Virus record (IMG/VR): IMGVR_UViG_3300030102_001731 | Span: 1 to 42,370 of that record | Origin: a virus | Length of the DNA stretch: 42,370 bases | Reading direction: 5' to 3' (one strand) | Shown: positions 7,728 to 13,782 of the stretch, piece by piece | How the letters are laid out: the number at the start of each line of letters is the position of its first letter | Numbering within the stretch: position 1 is the first letter of the stretch | Translations under genes and position numbers: made by a program | Notes under the pieces: model-generated | Database searches by the model: none | Seen by the model: the letters and a program-made list of their open reading frames with translations, nothing else | Told to the model about the DNA's origin: nothing

Positions 7728-9215
7728 CTAATAATAATTGGCTTCTCTAGGCGGTAAATCTTCATCTTCTTCATCAGAATACAAAGGTATAAAACCACCC
7801 TGTCTAAATCTAATTAAAGCTTGGGTTGATGAATCAACTAAATCATCATGGTCTCCGGAAGGAAAAGCAGCAAACTCTTCTATAACTTCTTCTGCATACT
7901 TTCTTTCAGGTGCCCATACAATACCAGATGCAAATAAATCAGCAACAGCATTTACTCTTGCTATCTTATCATTACCACGACTAGGAGTATATTCTGATAC
8001 TGGTATTCCCATTTGCCTTAACTCAAAGATTAAAGGCATACCTGCAGCTTTAGCTTCTACAATAAAAGCTTCTGGCTGCCAGTCTTTATACATTTCAAAA
8101 GCTTTCTTTTTAAGTTCTGGAAACTCTAATCGTTCTTTATACGCATCTAACAGTATTAAGTTAGGTTGTGTTACGCCTGTATCGTCTGGTTGATAAAAAA
8201 CACCCCATGTCGTACACGCAGAGTAGTCAGAACGCTGTGTTTTAAGAAAAGCAGTATCCCAAGACTGTATAATAAAATCGCATTGTGGTGGATTATCATA
8301 CTCCCATATACGCCACCAATCTCGTTTTATAATTGCAGACTCTTCTGCAGTAGGATTTTGTTGATATTGTGCAGACCATTTAGATAAAGGTAGTTCTGCT
8401 CGTAGCTTTTCTAACTCTTTTATATCCCAAAATTCTTGCCACAGACTTTTACCTGATGGCAATATTGCAGGAAACTCTATAACTTTCCAATCATCAGCAC
8501 CATCTCGTTGGGCTGAAGACTTTAGTATTTGCCCTGTCAGGTCCCGTTTGTGCCATCTTGTCATAACAATAATGATTGCACCACCGGGCTGCAAACGCTG
8601 ACGAGGACCAGATGTATAATATTCATACACCTTATCAAATACAGAAGGGTCATTACTTTGACCTTCCTGTTCTGAATGTGGGTCATCAATAATAAGCAAG
8701 TCTGCACCTTTACCGGTTACAGCACCGCCTACACCAATCGCAAAGTACTCTCCGCCTTTATTTGTATTCCAACGACCAGCAGCTTTACTATCAGATTGCA
8801 AACCTACATCTGTAAAAACTTTTTTAAAATCTGCAGAACCAACAAGGTTTCTAACCTTACGACCAAAACCTACAGCTAGTTCTGCAGTGTGAGCCACTTG
8901 GATTATCTTCTTTTCTGGAAAGCAGCCTAAAAACCAAGCGGGTAATAGATAAGAAGCAAACTCTGATTTTGTATGTCTAGGGGGCATATTTATAATCAAA
9001 CGCTTTAACTTGCCGTTTTTAACATCATTAAAAGCATCAGACATAATCTTATGATGATAACCTTCAATAAATGCAGTCCACATTTCTTTAACAAAAGATA
9101 AAAAGTTATCTGAACAATCTTCTTGTCTTTTTGCAGACTCGTATTGAGACAATAAATCTAACAACTCTTTTTGTTGTTCAGGGGGAAGTTTGTTTATCTT
9201 ATCAATATCAAACAT
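7728..9215 (-). CDS. terL: Terminase large subunit (packaging ATPase-nuclease)
   Basis: A 495-residue protein with both terminase domains. ATPase: Walker A-like NMPPRHTKSE at residues 76-85, Walker B LLIIDDP at 173-179, and the coupling motif IVMTRWH at 216-222. RNase H-like nuclease: first acidic strand IIQSWDTAF with D320, and a late DHDDLVDS motif close to the C-terminus. It would cut concatemers and drive DNA into the prohead with the portal as docking site. The start ATG has AAGG 9 nt upstream. It is followed 8 nt later by the portal gene. The 197-nt leader contains palindromic repeats shared with the primase-helicase leader. Confidence 0.95.
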   Translation of the reverse strand: MFDIDKINKLPPEQQKELLDLLSQYESAKRQEDCSDNFLSFVKEMWTAFIEGYHHKIMSDAFNDVKNGKLKRLIINMPPRHTKSEFASYLLPAWFLGCFPEKKIIQVAHTAELAVGFGRKVRNLVGSADFKKVFTDVGLQSDSKAAGRWNTNKGGEYFAIGVGGAVTGKGADLLIIDDPHSEQEGQSNDPSVFDKVYEYYTSGPRQRLQPGGAIIIVMTRWHKRDLTGQILKSSAQRDGADDWKVIEFPAILPSGKSLWQEFWDIKELEKLRAELPLSKWSAQYQQNPTAEESAIIKRDWWRIWEYDNPPQCDFIIQSWDTAFLKTQRSDYSACTTWGVFYQPDDTGVTQPNLILLDAYKERLEFPELKKKAFEMYKDWQPEAFIVEAKAAGMPLIFELRQMGIPVSEYTPSRGNDKIARVNAVADLFASGIVWAPERKYAEEVIEEFAAFPSGDHDDLVDSSTQALIRFRQGGFIPLYSDEEDEDLPPREANYY

Positions 9216-9307
9216 AAATTGCGGTACCTTTTCTTTCTACTGTTGGAGTAAGTATAAAGTAGAGGATTAAATTATGAATAACTAAGTATAAAGATACCGC
9301 AAAACTG

Positions 9308-9341
9308 TCTAGTATATTACTAGCTCTAGTAATAACACTAT
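9308..9341. repeat. CTAG palindromic repeat, copy A (TerL leader)
   Basis: A 34-bp element containing CTAGTA-TAT-TACTAG and TTACTAG-CT-CTAGTAA, two overlapping inverted repeats. It is matched at 20827-20858 with only two one-base gaps. It lies in the TerL leader, 92 nt upstream of the TerL start. It could be an operator array or, in RNA, a CTAGTA/TACTAG hairpin. Confidence 0.85.
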
Positions 9342-9353
9342 ATAAACTAAAAT

Positions 9354-9383
9354 CTAGTGTATTACTATTTAGTAAATCACTAG
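9354..9383. repeat. Second inverted repeat in the TerL leader
   Basis: CTAGTG at 9354-9359 pairs with CACTAG at 9378-9383, and inside them TTACTA (9362-9367) pairs with TAGTAA (9370-9375). It uses the same CTAG/TTACTA vocabulary as the neighbouring 34-bp repeat. The rest of 9216-9412 holds no convincing gene; AGTATAAAG occurs twice, near 9251 and 9285. Confidence 0.7.
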
Positions 9384-9412
9384 GGGCAATATACCCAATT
9401 ATATACATACTT

Positions 9413-9667
9413 TCATATCTTCACTGGTTCGTCAATAGTTTTTTCAACTTTTTTAAATGGACTGTTTCTAGTGCTCATTACTGTACGCCATCTATTAGGT
9501 TGCATAGTAACCCAGCCACCATCTTTAAGTCTATGTATCATAGCGTGTATAGTGCTTTTAGAAGACAATCCTAAAGCATCAGCTAAAGCATCAAGACTAG
9601 GACCGCAGCCAAACTCTTCCCAGTATTCTTCTATGGTTTCTAAAAGTTTTAGTTGTTTACTTGTCAT
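9413..9667 (-). CDS. LexA-type winged-helix DNA-binding protein (no peptidase domain)
   Basis: An 84-residue protein whose residues 1-63 match the LexA N-terminal winged helix: MTSKQLKLLETIEEYWEEFG, GPSLDALADALGLSS as the helix-turn-helix, then STIHAMIHRLKDGGWV as recognition helix and wing. LexA proper continues into a self-cleaving S24 peptidase; here only a 20-residue basic tail follows, so it cannot autoproteolyse. A role as phage transcription regulator is inferred. Its own promoter contains a GTTC-N7-GTTC site over the -10 hexamer, and arrays of palindromes follow it in the TerL leader. It sits between TerS and TerL, an odd place for a regulator. Confidence 0.8.
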   Translation of the reverse strand: MTSKQLKLLETIEEYWEEFGCGPSLDALADALGLSSKSTIHAMIHRLKDGGWVTMQPNRWRTVMSTRNSPFKKVEKTIDEPVKI

Positions 9668-9698
9668 AATATATATCCTATGCCTGTATGGGACCCTA

Positions 9699-9713
9699 GA
9701 ACATTATACGAAC
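9699..9713. promoter_or_regulatory. LexA-box-like site GTTC-N7-GTTC
   Basis: On the plus strand GAAC (9699-9702), 7 nt, GAAC (9710-9713); on the minus strand GTTC-GTATAAT-GTTC. This direct repeat is the published form of the LexA box in Alphaproteobacteria. The 7-nt spacer contains the perfect -10 TATAAT of the promoter for the LexA-type gene, so binding would block it. Either host LexA or the phage protein itself could be the ligand. Confidence 0.6.
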
Positions 9714-9731
9714 ATTCCTATAAATAAGCAA
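9703..9731 (-). promoter_or_regulatory. Sigma70-like promoter for the LexA-type gene
   Basis: Leftward -35 TTGCTT (plus 9726-9731), 17-nt spacer, -10 TATAAT (plus 9703-9708). The -35 matches the consensus at only three positions, but the -10 is perfect and spacing ideal. The expected start near 9696 leaves about 30 nt of leader before the ATG at 9667, with AGGA as ribosome site. Confidence 0.6.
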
Positions 9732-9751
9732 TCTGTAAGTTAGCCGAAAAT

Positions 9752-9770
9752 AAAAAAAGGGGTACCCCCC
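9752..9770 (-). terminator. Short GC hairpin with U run, downstream of TerS
   Basis: Leftward, a run of G (plus-strand C run 9765-9770) can pair with CCCC (plus 9759-9762) over a very small loop, and is followed by seven U (plus A run 9752-9758). It would stop part of the TerS transcript before the LexA-type promoter. The stem is only four GC pairs, so efficiency is doubtful. Confidence 0.45.
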
Positions 9771-9839
9771 TATGAAAATTATGAAATTATATGCGTAAAA
9801 TAGTATGTACCCTAGACACACAAAAATTTTTATATGCGT

Positions 9840-9858
9840 GGGGTAGGGGTAGGTGGGG
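9840..9858 (+). other. G-rich tract in the TerS downstream gap
   Basis: Three GGGG runs and one GG run within 19 nt, exceptional in this AT-rich genome. It lies in the gene-free stretch 9668-9939, next to TerS. It could fold as a two-quartet G-quadruplex or be part of a packaging recognition site; the sequence alone does not decide. Confidence 0.5.
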
Positions 9859-9890
9859 TCAAACCATTATAAAATGCGGTTTCCAGCGAT

Positions 9891-9926
9891 AGTGAGTGCT
9901 TACTTATTAATACAACAGTGAGTGCT
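9891..9926 (+). repeat. Two direct copies of AGTGAGTGCT
   Basis: AGTGAGTGCT occurs at 9891-9900 and 9917-9926, 26 bp apart. TTATATGCGT/TATATGCGT also repeats near 9787 and 9831 in the same gap. Repeats beside a small terminase gene are typical of packaging-start sites, but here this is only a suggestion. Confidence 0.55.
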
Positions 9927-9939
9927 GTTTATTATATTG

Positions 9940-10404
9940 TTAGGCTTTGTTAAACATAGACTGTATTTTTTGTTCCAGTTCCAGTCTAATCTCATCAGAT
10001 GACTTGCTGCTGCTGGTTGTCTCTAGCCTTTCAGTGAACAGTGCCACCTCTGATACTTTACCTAGTAATTCTAATGCCCTGATTCTTGATGATTCATTAT
10101 TGTTTGTATCCAGTGCTTCTTTCTGTAGCTGTTCTAATACCATCTGTCTTAGAGATAGCCCTGTAGTAGCTGCATACTCACTCTTACGCTTCATACCTAA
10201 CTTTACCCTTTGGGATACCTTTGGGTTGCTCATCAACTTAGATGCTTCTGTCCATACGCTGCTATCCTTCATATTCTTAGTGCTGTATGCATTACGATAT
10301 GATTCACTTGCTGTCATACCTGATATAACACCCTGAACGAACTTCTCTTGTTTTGGAGTAAGTCCTGATATATTAGCTACATTGTCCTTGTCTTTACTGC
10401 TCAT
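9940..10404 (-). CDS. terS: Terminase small subunit
   Basis: A 154-residue protein with the Terminase_2-type opening: ISGLTPKQEKFVQGVISGMT, then ASESYRNAYST and a DNA-binding helix-turn-helix around residues 30-60 (SSVWTEASKLMSNPKVSQRV). The middle helix carries MVLEQLQKEALDTNNNESSR and the C-terminus is charged, as needed for oligomer and TerL contact. It recognises the packaging site and hands the DNA to TerL, which lies one gene further on. It is the first gene of the leftward run, behind a -10/-35 pair at 10479-10508, and the leader holds a copy of the nine-fold TATTAA element. Confidence 0.85.
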   Translation of the reverse strand: MSSKDKDNVANISGLTPKQEKFVQGVISGMTASESYRNAYSTKNMKDSSVWTEASKLMSNPKVSQRVKLGMKRKSEYAATTGLSLRQMVLEQLQKEALDTNNNESSRIRALELLGKVSEVALFTERLETTSSSKSSDEIRLELEQKIQSMFNKA

Positions 10405-10410
10405 ATCTAT

Positions 10411-10432
10411 CTATTAATCCTTTAATATTTAA
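10411..10432 (+). repeat. TATTAA-N4-TTAATA element, copy 1
   Basis: Reads C-TATTAA-TCCT-TTAATA-TTTAA. It lies 6 nt upstream of the TerS start, within the leftward leader. The asymmetric TTTAA extension is on the right, as in all nine copies. Confidence 0.8.
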
Positions 10433-10478
10433 AATTATTTTATATCTCTATGTTAGTAATCACTATCACTGCAGACCT

Positions 10479-10508
10479 ATTATACGCTGCTTACAGCAGC
10501 AACAACAA
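10479..10508 (-). promoter_or_regulatory. Leftward sigma70-like promoter for the packaging/head genes
   Basis: Minus strand -35 TTGTTG (plus 10503-10508), 18-nt spacer, -10 TATAAT (plus 10479-10484). The spacer contains a perfect palindrome GCTGCT-TAC-AGCAGC (10486-10500), an obvious candidate operator. The transcript would start near 10472 and enter TerS. Confidence 0.65.
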
Positions 10509-10510
10509 AT

Positions 10511-10524
10511 ATGTTCACGAACAT
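10511..10524. promoter_or_regulatory. Palindrome ATGTTC-AC-GAACAT between divergent promoters
   Basis: A perfect inverted repeat with 6-bp arms, just upstream of both -35 regions. It shares ACGAACATT with the LexA-like site at 9699-9713, so the same regulator may read both. Its position would allow control of both promoters. Confidence 0.65.
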
Positions 10525-10550
10525 TTGTAGAAATTAATTACATTTTTTTA

Positions 10551-10579
10551 TTGACACGATACACCACATAAACTATAGT
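10551..10579 (+). promoter_or_regulatory. Strong rightward sigma70 promoter
   Basis: TTGACA (10551-10556, perfect), 17-nt spacer, TATAGT (10574-10579, five of six). This is the best promoter I see in the window. Transcription should start near 10586 and run through the structured non-coding region into the early genes. Confidence 0.85.
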
Positions 10580-10585
10580 TCGTTT

Positions 10586-11035
10586 TGTTGAGGGATTGAT
10601 GAGACCCAAAAAAGCGAAGAAACAGTAGCTAACTCCCCTTCCCACAACGCCCATAGTGAGACATCTAGTTTCCTTGAAGTTGGGCTTCGCAACGAAGACT
10701 AACGATTTGGGTTGCCTAGAGCAATGCAAGGTATCAAGGAAGCAAACAGAACGGGGTAAACTGGGAATCCCTATCACGAAAAATCCGCTCTTCAAGAGTT
10801 TGTGCGTTTACCCAGTGTCCTGACAGTGTTGCTATTGATGGTTCAATACCTGTCTTGTGGAGAGTGTAGCGGCTCTACCCTTGATGGAGTTTTTAAAACT
10901 GGCTTTAGTTCCCACAGAACATGGAGTAGGGCGTAGCAGCGAAAGTGCTAATTCTCATGGTGTAGCAAAGTCTATCTCTAGGGGCTAATAGGTGTTGTGT
11001 GTAGTGAGAAAATCCCATGCTGTTGTGAGTTTTTG
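10586..11035 (+). ncRNA. Candidate large structured RNA, about 450 nt
   Basis: A gene-free stretch directly behind a strong promoter with 112 G+C in 240 nt (10621-10860), against about 30% in neighbouring genes. Nested helices visible by eye: GGGATT 10592-10597 with AATCCC 11011-11016; CACAACGCC 10643-10651 with GGTGTTGTG 10991-10999 (one G-U); TTCCTTGA 10670-10677 with TCAAGGAA 10734-10741; CTTCG-CAA-CGAAG 10685-10697; GGGTAAAC 10754-10761 with GTTTACCC 10806-10813; CTCT/AGAG 10788-10798; GACAG/CTGTC 10822-10854 enclosing TATTGA-TGGT-TCAATA; GTAG/CTAC 10866-10878; 10888-10900; GTTC/GAAC 10908-10920; TAGCA/TGCTA 10934-10950. I cannot match it to tmRNA, RNase P or a group I intron. Large ornate phage RNAs such as GOLLD and ROOL are the nearest class by size. 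It may also be the leader of the early operon. Confidence 0.65.
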
Positions 11036-11040
11036 CTTAT

Positions 11041-11060
11041 GTATTAACGATTTAATACTT
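11041..11060 (+). repeat. TATTAA-N4-TTAATA element, copy 2
   Basis: Reads G-TATTAA-CGAT-TTAATA-CTT, just after the last helix of the structured RNA region and 74 nt before the first early gene. The C in CTT departs from the usual TTT, as in copy 8. Confidence 0.8.
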
Positions 11061-11091
11061 GATTATGTCCTTGAATTAACAAGCTGAATGA

Positions 11092-11107
11092 GTATCCGCA
11101 AGGATAC
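11092..11107 (+). other. GNRA-capped stem-loop in the early leader
   Basis: GTATCC-GCAA-GGATAC, six pairs with a GCAA tetraloop. It is not followed by a U run, so it is not a terminator. It ends 26 nt before the first early ATG and may stabilise or present the message. Confidence 0.7.
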
Positions 11108-11133
11108 AAGAAACATAATAACTAGGAGTAAAT

Positions 11134-11421
11134 ATGAATAAGATAACTAAAGTAGGTGATTCAAAGTTGGGGCATATAATTAATTATCGTGGTTTTTATT
11201 TCAATGTGCATAGAAACACTACATTTAACGGGAATGTAAGAAGCATTGAGTATCATGGTCTTAATGCTGGTATGAGAAATATGTATTGGAGCAGAGCAGA
11301 CTTAAAGCGTAGTGTTGATAGAAAAATTGACAAAGCTATGAAACTTTATTGTGAACATAACGGAATGAAAACTGAAGATAATCCTAACTTAGAAAATTGG
11401 TTAGCATTTGCTGAAAGATAA
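11134..11421 (+). CDS. Early protein of unknown function, 95 aa
   Basis: A 95-residue protein, first of the rightward genes. The start has the strong cassette TAGGAGTAAATATG. Sequence: MNKITKVGDSKLGHIINYRG, a segment with FYFNVHRNTTFNGNVRSIEY, and a charged C-terminal helix (ADLKRSVDRKIDKAMKLYCE). It is small, fairly basic and has no signal peptide or membrane segment. I recognise no family. The place directly behind the main early promoter suggests an immediate-early product, perhaps a host-takeover or regulatory protein, but that is inference from position. Confidence 0.6.
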   Translation: MNKITKVGDSKLGHIINYRGFYFNVHRNTTFNGNVRSIEYHGLNAGMRNMYWSRADLKRSVDRKIDKAMKLYCEHNGMKTEDNPNLENWLAFAER

Positions 11422-11454
11422 ACCTACTGAAGAGCAACATTGAGAGATGGCGAA

Positions 11455-11477
11455 AACAAGGGTTGTATGCCCTTGTT
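11455..11477 (+). other. 8-bp stem-loop between early genes
   Basis: AACAAGGG (11455-11462), 7-nt loop, CCCTTGTT (11470-11477). No U run follows directly, so it is more likely a processing or stability hairpin, or a weak terminator, in front of the 64-residue gene. Confidence 0.6.
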
Positions 11478-11503
11478 CTAGGTAAATTTTATAAGGAGTA
11501 AGT

Positions 11504-11698
11504 ATGGAAAAGAGAATAATTGTAAGACCTGAAAATGTATATGGAAGAACTTTGTATTATCCAGTATGTGATATTTCAAAAATGTTCTTGAAGATACAAG
11601 GCGGTAAAACATTATCATTCGACACTATCAGCGTTTTAGCAGATGCTGATTTTAATATCGAAGTGGAAGCGATAATGCCAAAACTTAATAATAATTAA
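11504..11698 (+). CDS. Early protein of unknown function, 64 aa
   Basis: A 64-residue protein started by AAGGAGTAAGTATG. It reads MEKRIIVRPENVYGRTLYYP, then VCDISKMFLKIQGGKTLSFD and a final acidic half (DADFNIEVEAIMPKLNNN). The alternation of short strands suggests a small beta-rich fold. No motif is recognised. It lies between two hairpins and just before the MoxR cassette, so it may be cotranscribed with it. Confidence 0.55.
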   Translation: MEKRIIVRPENVYGRTLYYPVCDISKMFLKIQGGKTLSFDTISVLADADFNIEVEAIMPKLNNN

Positions 11699-11702
11699 TA
11701 AA

Positions 11703-11759
11703 GCGGGGGGCTATGGTTATCCTAGTAGTTTTCATATTGACTGTAGCCCCTTTGCTTTT
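11703..11759 (+). terminator. Possible terminator hairpin with long loop
   Basis: GGGGCTA (about 11707-11713) pairs with TAGCCCC (11744-11750), extended by G-U pairs and an outer GC/GC, with TTTTT at 11756-11760. The loop is about 30 nt, longer than usual, and it overlaps a 22-codon ORF. It could reduce transcription into the MoxR cassette. Confidence 0.4.
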
Positions 11760-11781
11760 TGCTGTCGTGCAACATTGGTAG
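11713..11781 (+). CDS. Possible 22-residue membrane micropeptide
   Basis: ATG at 11713 opens a 22-codon ORF, MVILVVFILTVAPLLFAVVQ then HW. The peptide is almost entirely one transmembrane segment. A G-rich run (GGGGGG at 11705-11710) lies right before the ATG and might act as a poor ribosome site, but spacing is short. Four other tiny single-span ORFs occur in the early regions, which makes this one more believable. Against it, the DNA is also explained by a terminator-like hairpin. Confidence 0.35.
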   Translation: MVILVVFILTVAPLLFAVVQHW

Positions 11782-11856
11782 TTGTGCCTGAATGAGATAC
11801 CTCGAAACAGCATTTCATTTTGTAATATTAATTTGTTTCATGGAGTAAGTAATTGT

Positions 11857-12858
11857 ATGAAAGCATTACAATTAGAAAAATCTTTGAACACTTTGATTTC
11901 TCTTAACCAGCCTTCCTTTGTTTGGGGTGGTGTTGGTATTGGTAAATCAGAAATTGTTCATAAAGTTGCTTCCTCACTTGGATACACTGTTAGAGATGTT
12001 AGGGTTGCTTTGCTTGACCCTGTTGATTTAAGGGGTGTGCCTAGTGTTGAAGATGGAATCACTGTATGGAATCCGCCTGTATTTTTACCTACTGAAGATG
12101 ATGGGAAAATATTATTGTTTCTTGATGAGTTGCCGCAAGGTAGCCCATCAGTTCAAAATGCCCTATTTCAGTTGATTAAGGATAGACAGCTCGGCGAATA
12201 CACTTTACCAAAAGATACTGTCATAGTAGCTGCTGGTAATAGAGTTCAAGATAAGGCTGGAGCAAATAGAGTAAACACTGCATTGGGAGATAGGTTTATT
12301 CACTTGAACCTCGACCCTTGTTCAGATGAGTGGATTGAGTGGGGAGCTAAAAGCGGAAGGATAAGACAAGAAGTATTATCTTTTATTGGCTATCAAGGTG
12401 ATGAGTATTTATATCACTTTGATAAAAACAGTCCTGTTAATGCTACCCCTAGAGCATGGGAATACGCATCTAAGATATTGGATACTGACCCTGATATTGA
12501 GATAGAGCAAGAACTTTATGCTGGAACTATTGGCGAAGGTATTGCTGCTGAATTTACCTCTTTTGTTAGAAGATATAGACAGCTACCTAGTATTGATAAA
12601 CTTTTAGATAATCCTGAAAGTATATTTGATGATGTCGAATATCAGTCAGACACTATCTATCTGATTATTGGTGTTCTAGCTAAGAATATGACCAAAGATA
12701 ATATTCAAAAGTTCTATGAATTTATGAAGAATACATCTGATATTCAAGATGAGTTTTTAGTATTGGCTATGACTATGGCTACTGCTAGAGATGAGGGCTT
12801 GAAGAAAACAAAAGCATATATCGACTATGAAGTTGAGTATCAAGATATTGGGGCTTAA
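11857..12858 (+). CDS. MoxR-family AAA+ ATPase
   Basis: A 333-residue AAA+ protein of the MoxR type. Walker A is GGVGIGKS at residues 24-31, Walker B LLFLDE at 86-91, sensor 1 in VAAGNR around N128, and an arginine-finger-like GDRF at 144-147; NATPRAWEYA supplies sensor 2. MoxR ATPases act as ring-shaped chaperones that remodel or insert cofactors into partners, usually with a VWA-domain protein; such a partner lies two genes on. I chose ATG 11857 (GGAG 11 nt upstream) rather than the longer in-frame TTG at 11782, since Walker A position and the leader then fit. A CobS-like ATPase is a close alternative. Confidence 0.85.
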   Translation: MKALQLEKSLNTLISLNQPSFVWGGVGIGKSEIVHKVASSLGYTVRDVRVALLDPVDLRGVPSVEDGITVWNPPVFLPTEDDGKILLFLDELPQGSPSVQNALFQLIKDRQLGEYTLPKDTVIVAAGNRVQDKAGANRVNTALGDRFIHLNLDPCSDEWIEWGAKSGRIRQEVLSFIGYQGDEYLYHFDKNSPVNATPRAWEYASKILDTDPDIEIEQELYAGTIGEGIAAEFTSFVRRYRQLPSIDKLLDNPESIFDDVEYQSDTIYLIIGVLAKNMTKDNIQKFYEFMKNTSDIQDEFLVLAMTMATARDEGLKKTKAYIDYEVEYQDIGA

Positions 12859-12869
12859 TAGCCCCTTAT

Positions 12870-12891
12870 CTATTAACCAATTAATATTTAA
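12870..12891 (+). repeat. TATTAA-N4-TTAATA element, copy 3
   Basis: Reads C-TATTAA-CCAA-TTAATA-TTTAA and runs into the ribosome site AAGGAG of the DUF3150-like gene, between it and the MoxR gene. Confidence 0.85.
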
Positions 12892-12900
12892 GGAGTAAAT

Positions 12901-13782
12901 ATGGCTTTATTACAAGACAAAGCATTACTGATTGAAGTTAATCTTAAAAAGTGGAGTGGAGTTAAATCTGACAAAACATTAAGAAATGAACTTGCTACTA
13001 ATCATTCTGTTGATGAGACAAGGCTTACTGTAAACAAGAAATTGACTAACAGCGAATCTTTGAAAGCTATCAAGAAGATTGATGGTTTGATAAGAACTGA
13101 TTGTATTTACAGTGGGGCTGGATACAGTGGCTTTTGTTTAGCATGGGATAATCAAGGAACTTATCTATTACCTATTGAATTAAAAGATAGGTTTGAGAAA
13201 AGAATCCAGTCTTATCAAAATGATAGAGAAAAAGCTGTTAAACAATTTATCAAGGAATATGACTCTATGATTGCTGGGGCTAAAAGAGATTTAGGCACAG
13301 CATTTAATCCTGAAGATTTTCCTAGTAAAGATGAGATGGAAGGTTTATTCCAATTTGATATTATCAAAAAGCCTATCCCATCTAATGATGATATTAGAAT
13401 CAATTTACCAGCAGATGAGATTGCTGAATTAAAAGCTAATGCAAAAGCATCTGAAGATGCAAAGATACAGCAAATCACTGGGGCTGTAGTTGACAAAGTA
13501 AAGGGTGTGCTTACACACTTTGCAGACAAGGTTGATGCTGGAGAAACATTTAGAGACAAGACTGTTGATAAACTTGTTGAACTTTGTAATGTTTTACCAG
13601 CATTGAATGTTAGCGGAGATTCGCAGATAACAGCAGCACATCAAAAGTGTATGGATTCTTTTTATGGTAAAAACATTACTGCTAACAAAGTTAGAGATGA
13701 TAAAGATTTAGCTAAAGAATTATCTAATACAGCTAAAGACATTGTTTCTGATTTAGATACTAAAGGGGGTTATTTTGACTAA
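12901..13782 (+). CDS. DUF3150-like protein of the MoxR-VWA cassette
   Basis: A 293-residue mostly helical protein starting MALLQDKALLIEVNLKKWSG. Residue order (N-terminal strand with a K-x-W-x-G, K-x-L region, then LLPIELKDRFEKRIQSYQND, then the FQFDIIKKPIP segment and a long coiled-coil-like C-terminal half) resembles DUF3150, found in phages between an AAA+ ATPase and a VWA protein. No enzyme motif is visible. It probably bridges ATPase and VWA protein or presents a substrate; this is inferred from its fixed neighbourhood. Start cassette AAGGAGTAAATATG. Its end overlaps the next gene by 8 nt. Confidence 0.65.
   Translation: MALLQDKALLIEVNLKKWSGVKSDKTLRNELATNHSVDETRLTVNKKLTNSESLKAIKKIDGLIRTDCIYSGAGYSGFCLAWDNQGTYLLPIELKDRFEKRIQSYQNDREKAVKQFIKEYDSMIAGAKRDLGTAFNPEDFPSKDEMEGLFQFDIIKKPIPSNDDIRINLPADEIAELKANAKASEDAKIQQITGAVVDKVKGVLTHFADKVDAGETFRDKTVDKLVELCNVLPALNVSGDSQITAAHQKCMDSFYGKNITANKVRDDKDLAKELSNTAKDIVSDLDTKGGYFD

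Noticed and set aside
9208-9408. 66-codon minus-strand ORF before TerL
   Set aside because: It has no ribosome site, overlaps the TerL start and is made of the palindromic CTAG repeats; the repeats explain the sequence better.
10538-10795. 85-codon minus-strand ORF in the structured RNA region
   Set aside because: It runs antisense over both the strong rightward promoter and many RNA helices, has no Shine-Dalgarno and an unusual composition.
10586-11035. tmRNA, RNase P RNA or group I intron
   Set aside because: No tRNA-like ends, no conserved RNase P core and no interrupted gene or group I core sequences were recognised.
11782-11856. N-terminal extension of the MoxR ATPase from a TTG codon
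   Set aside because: No ribosome site precedes the TTG, and the extension is not MoxR-like; ATG 11857 has GGAG upstream.
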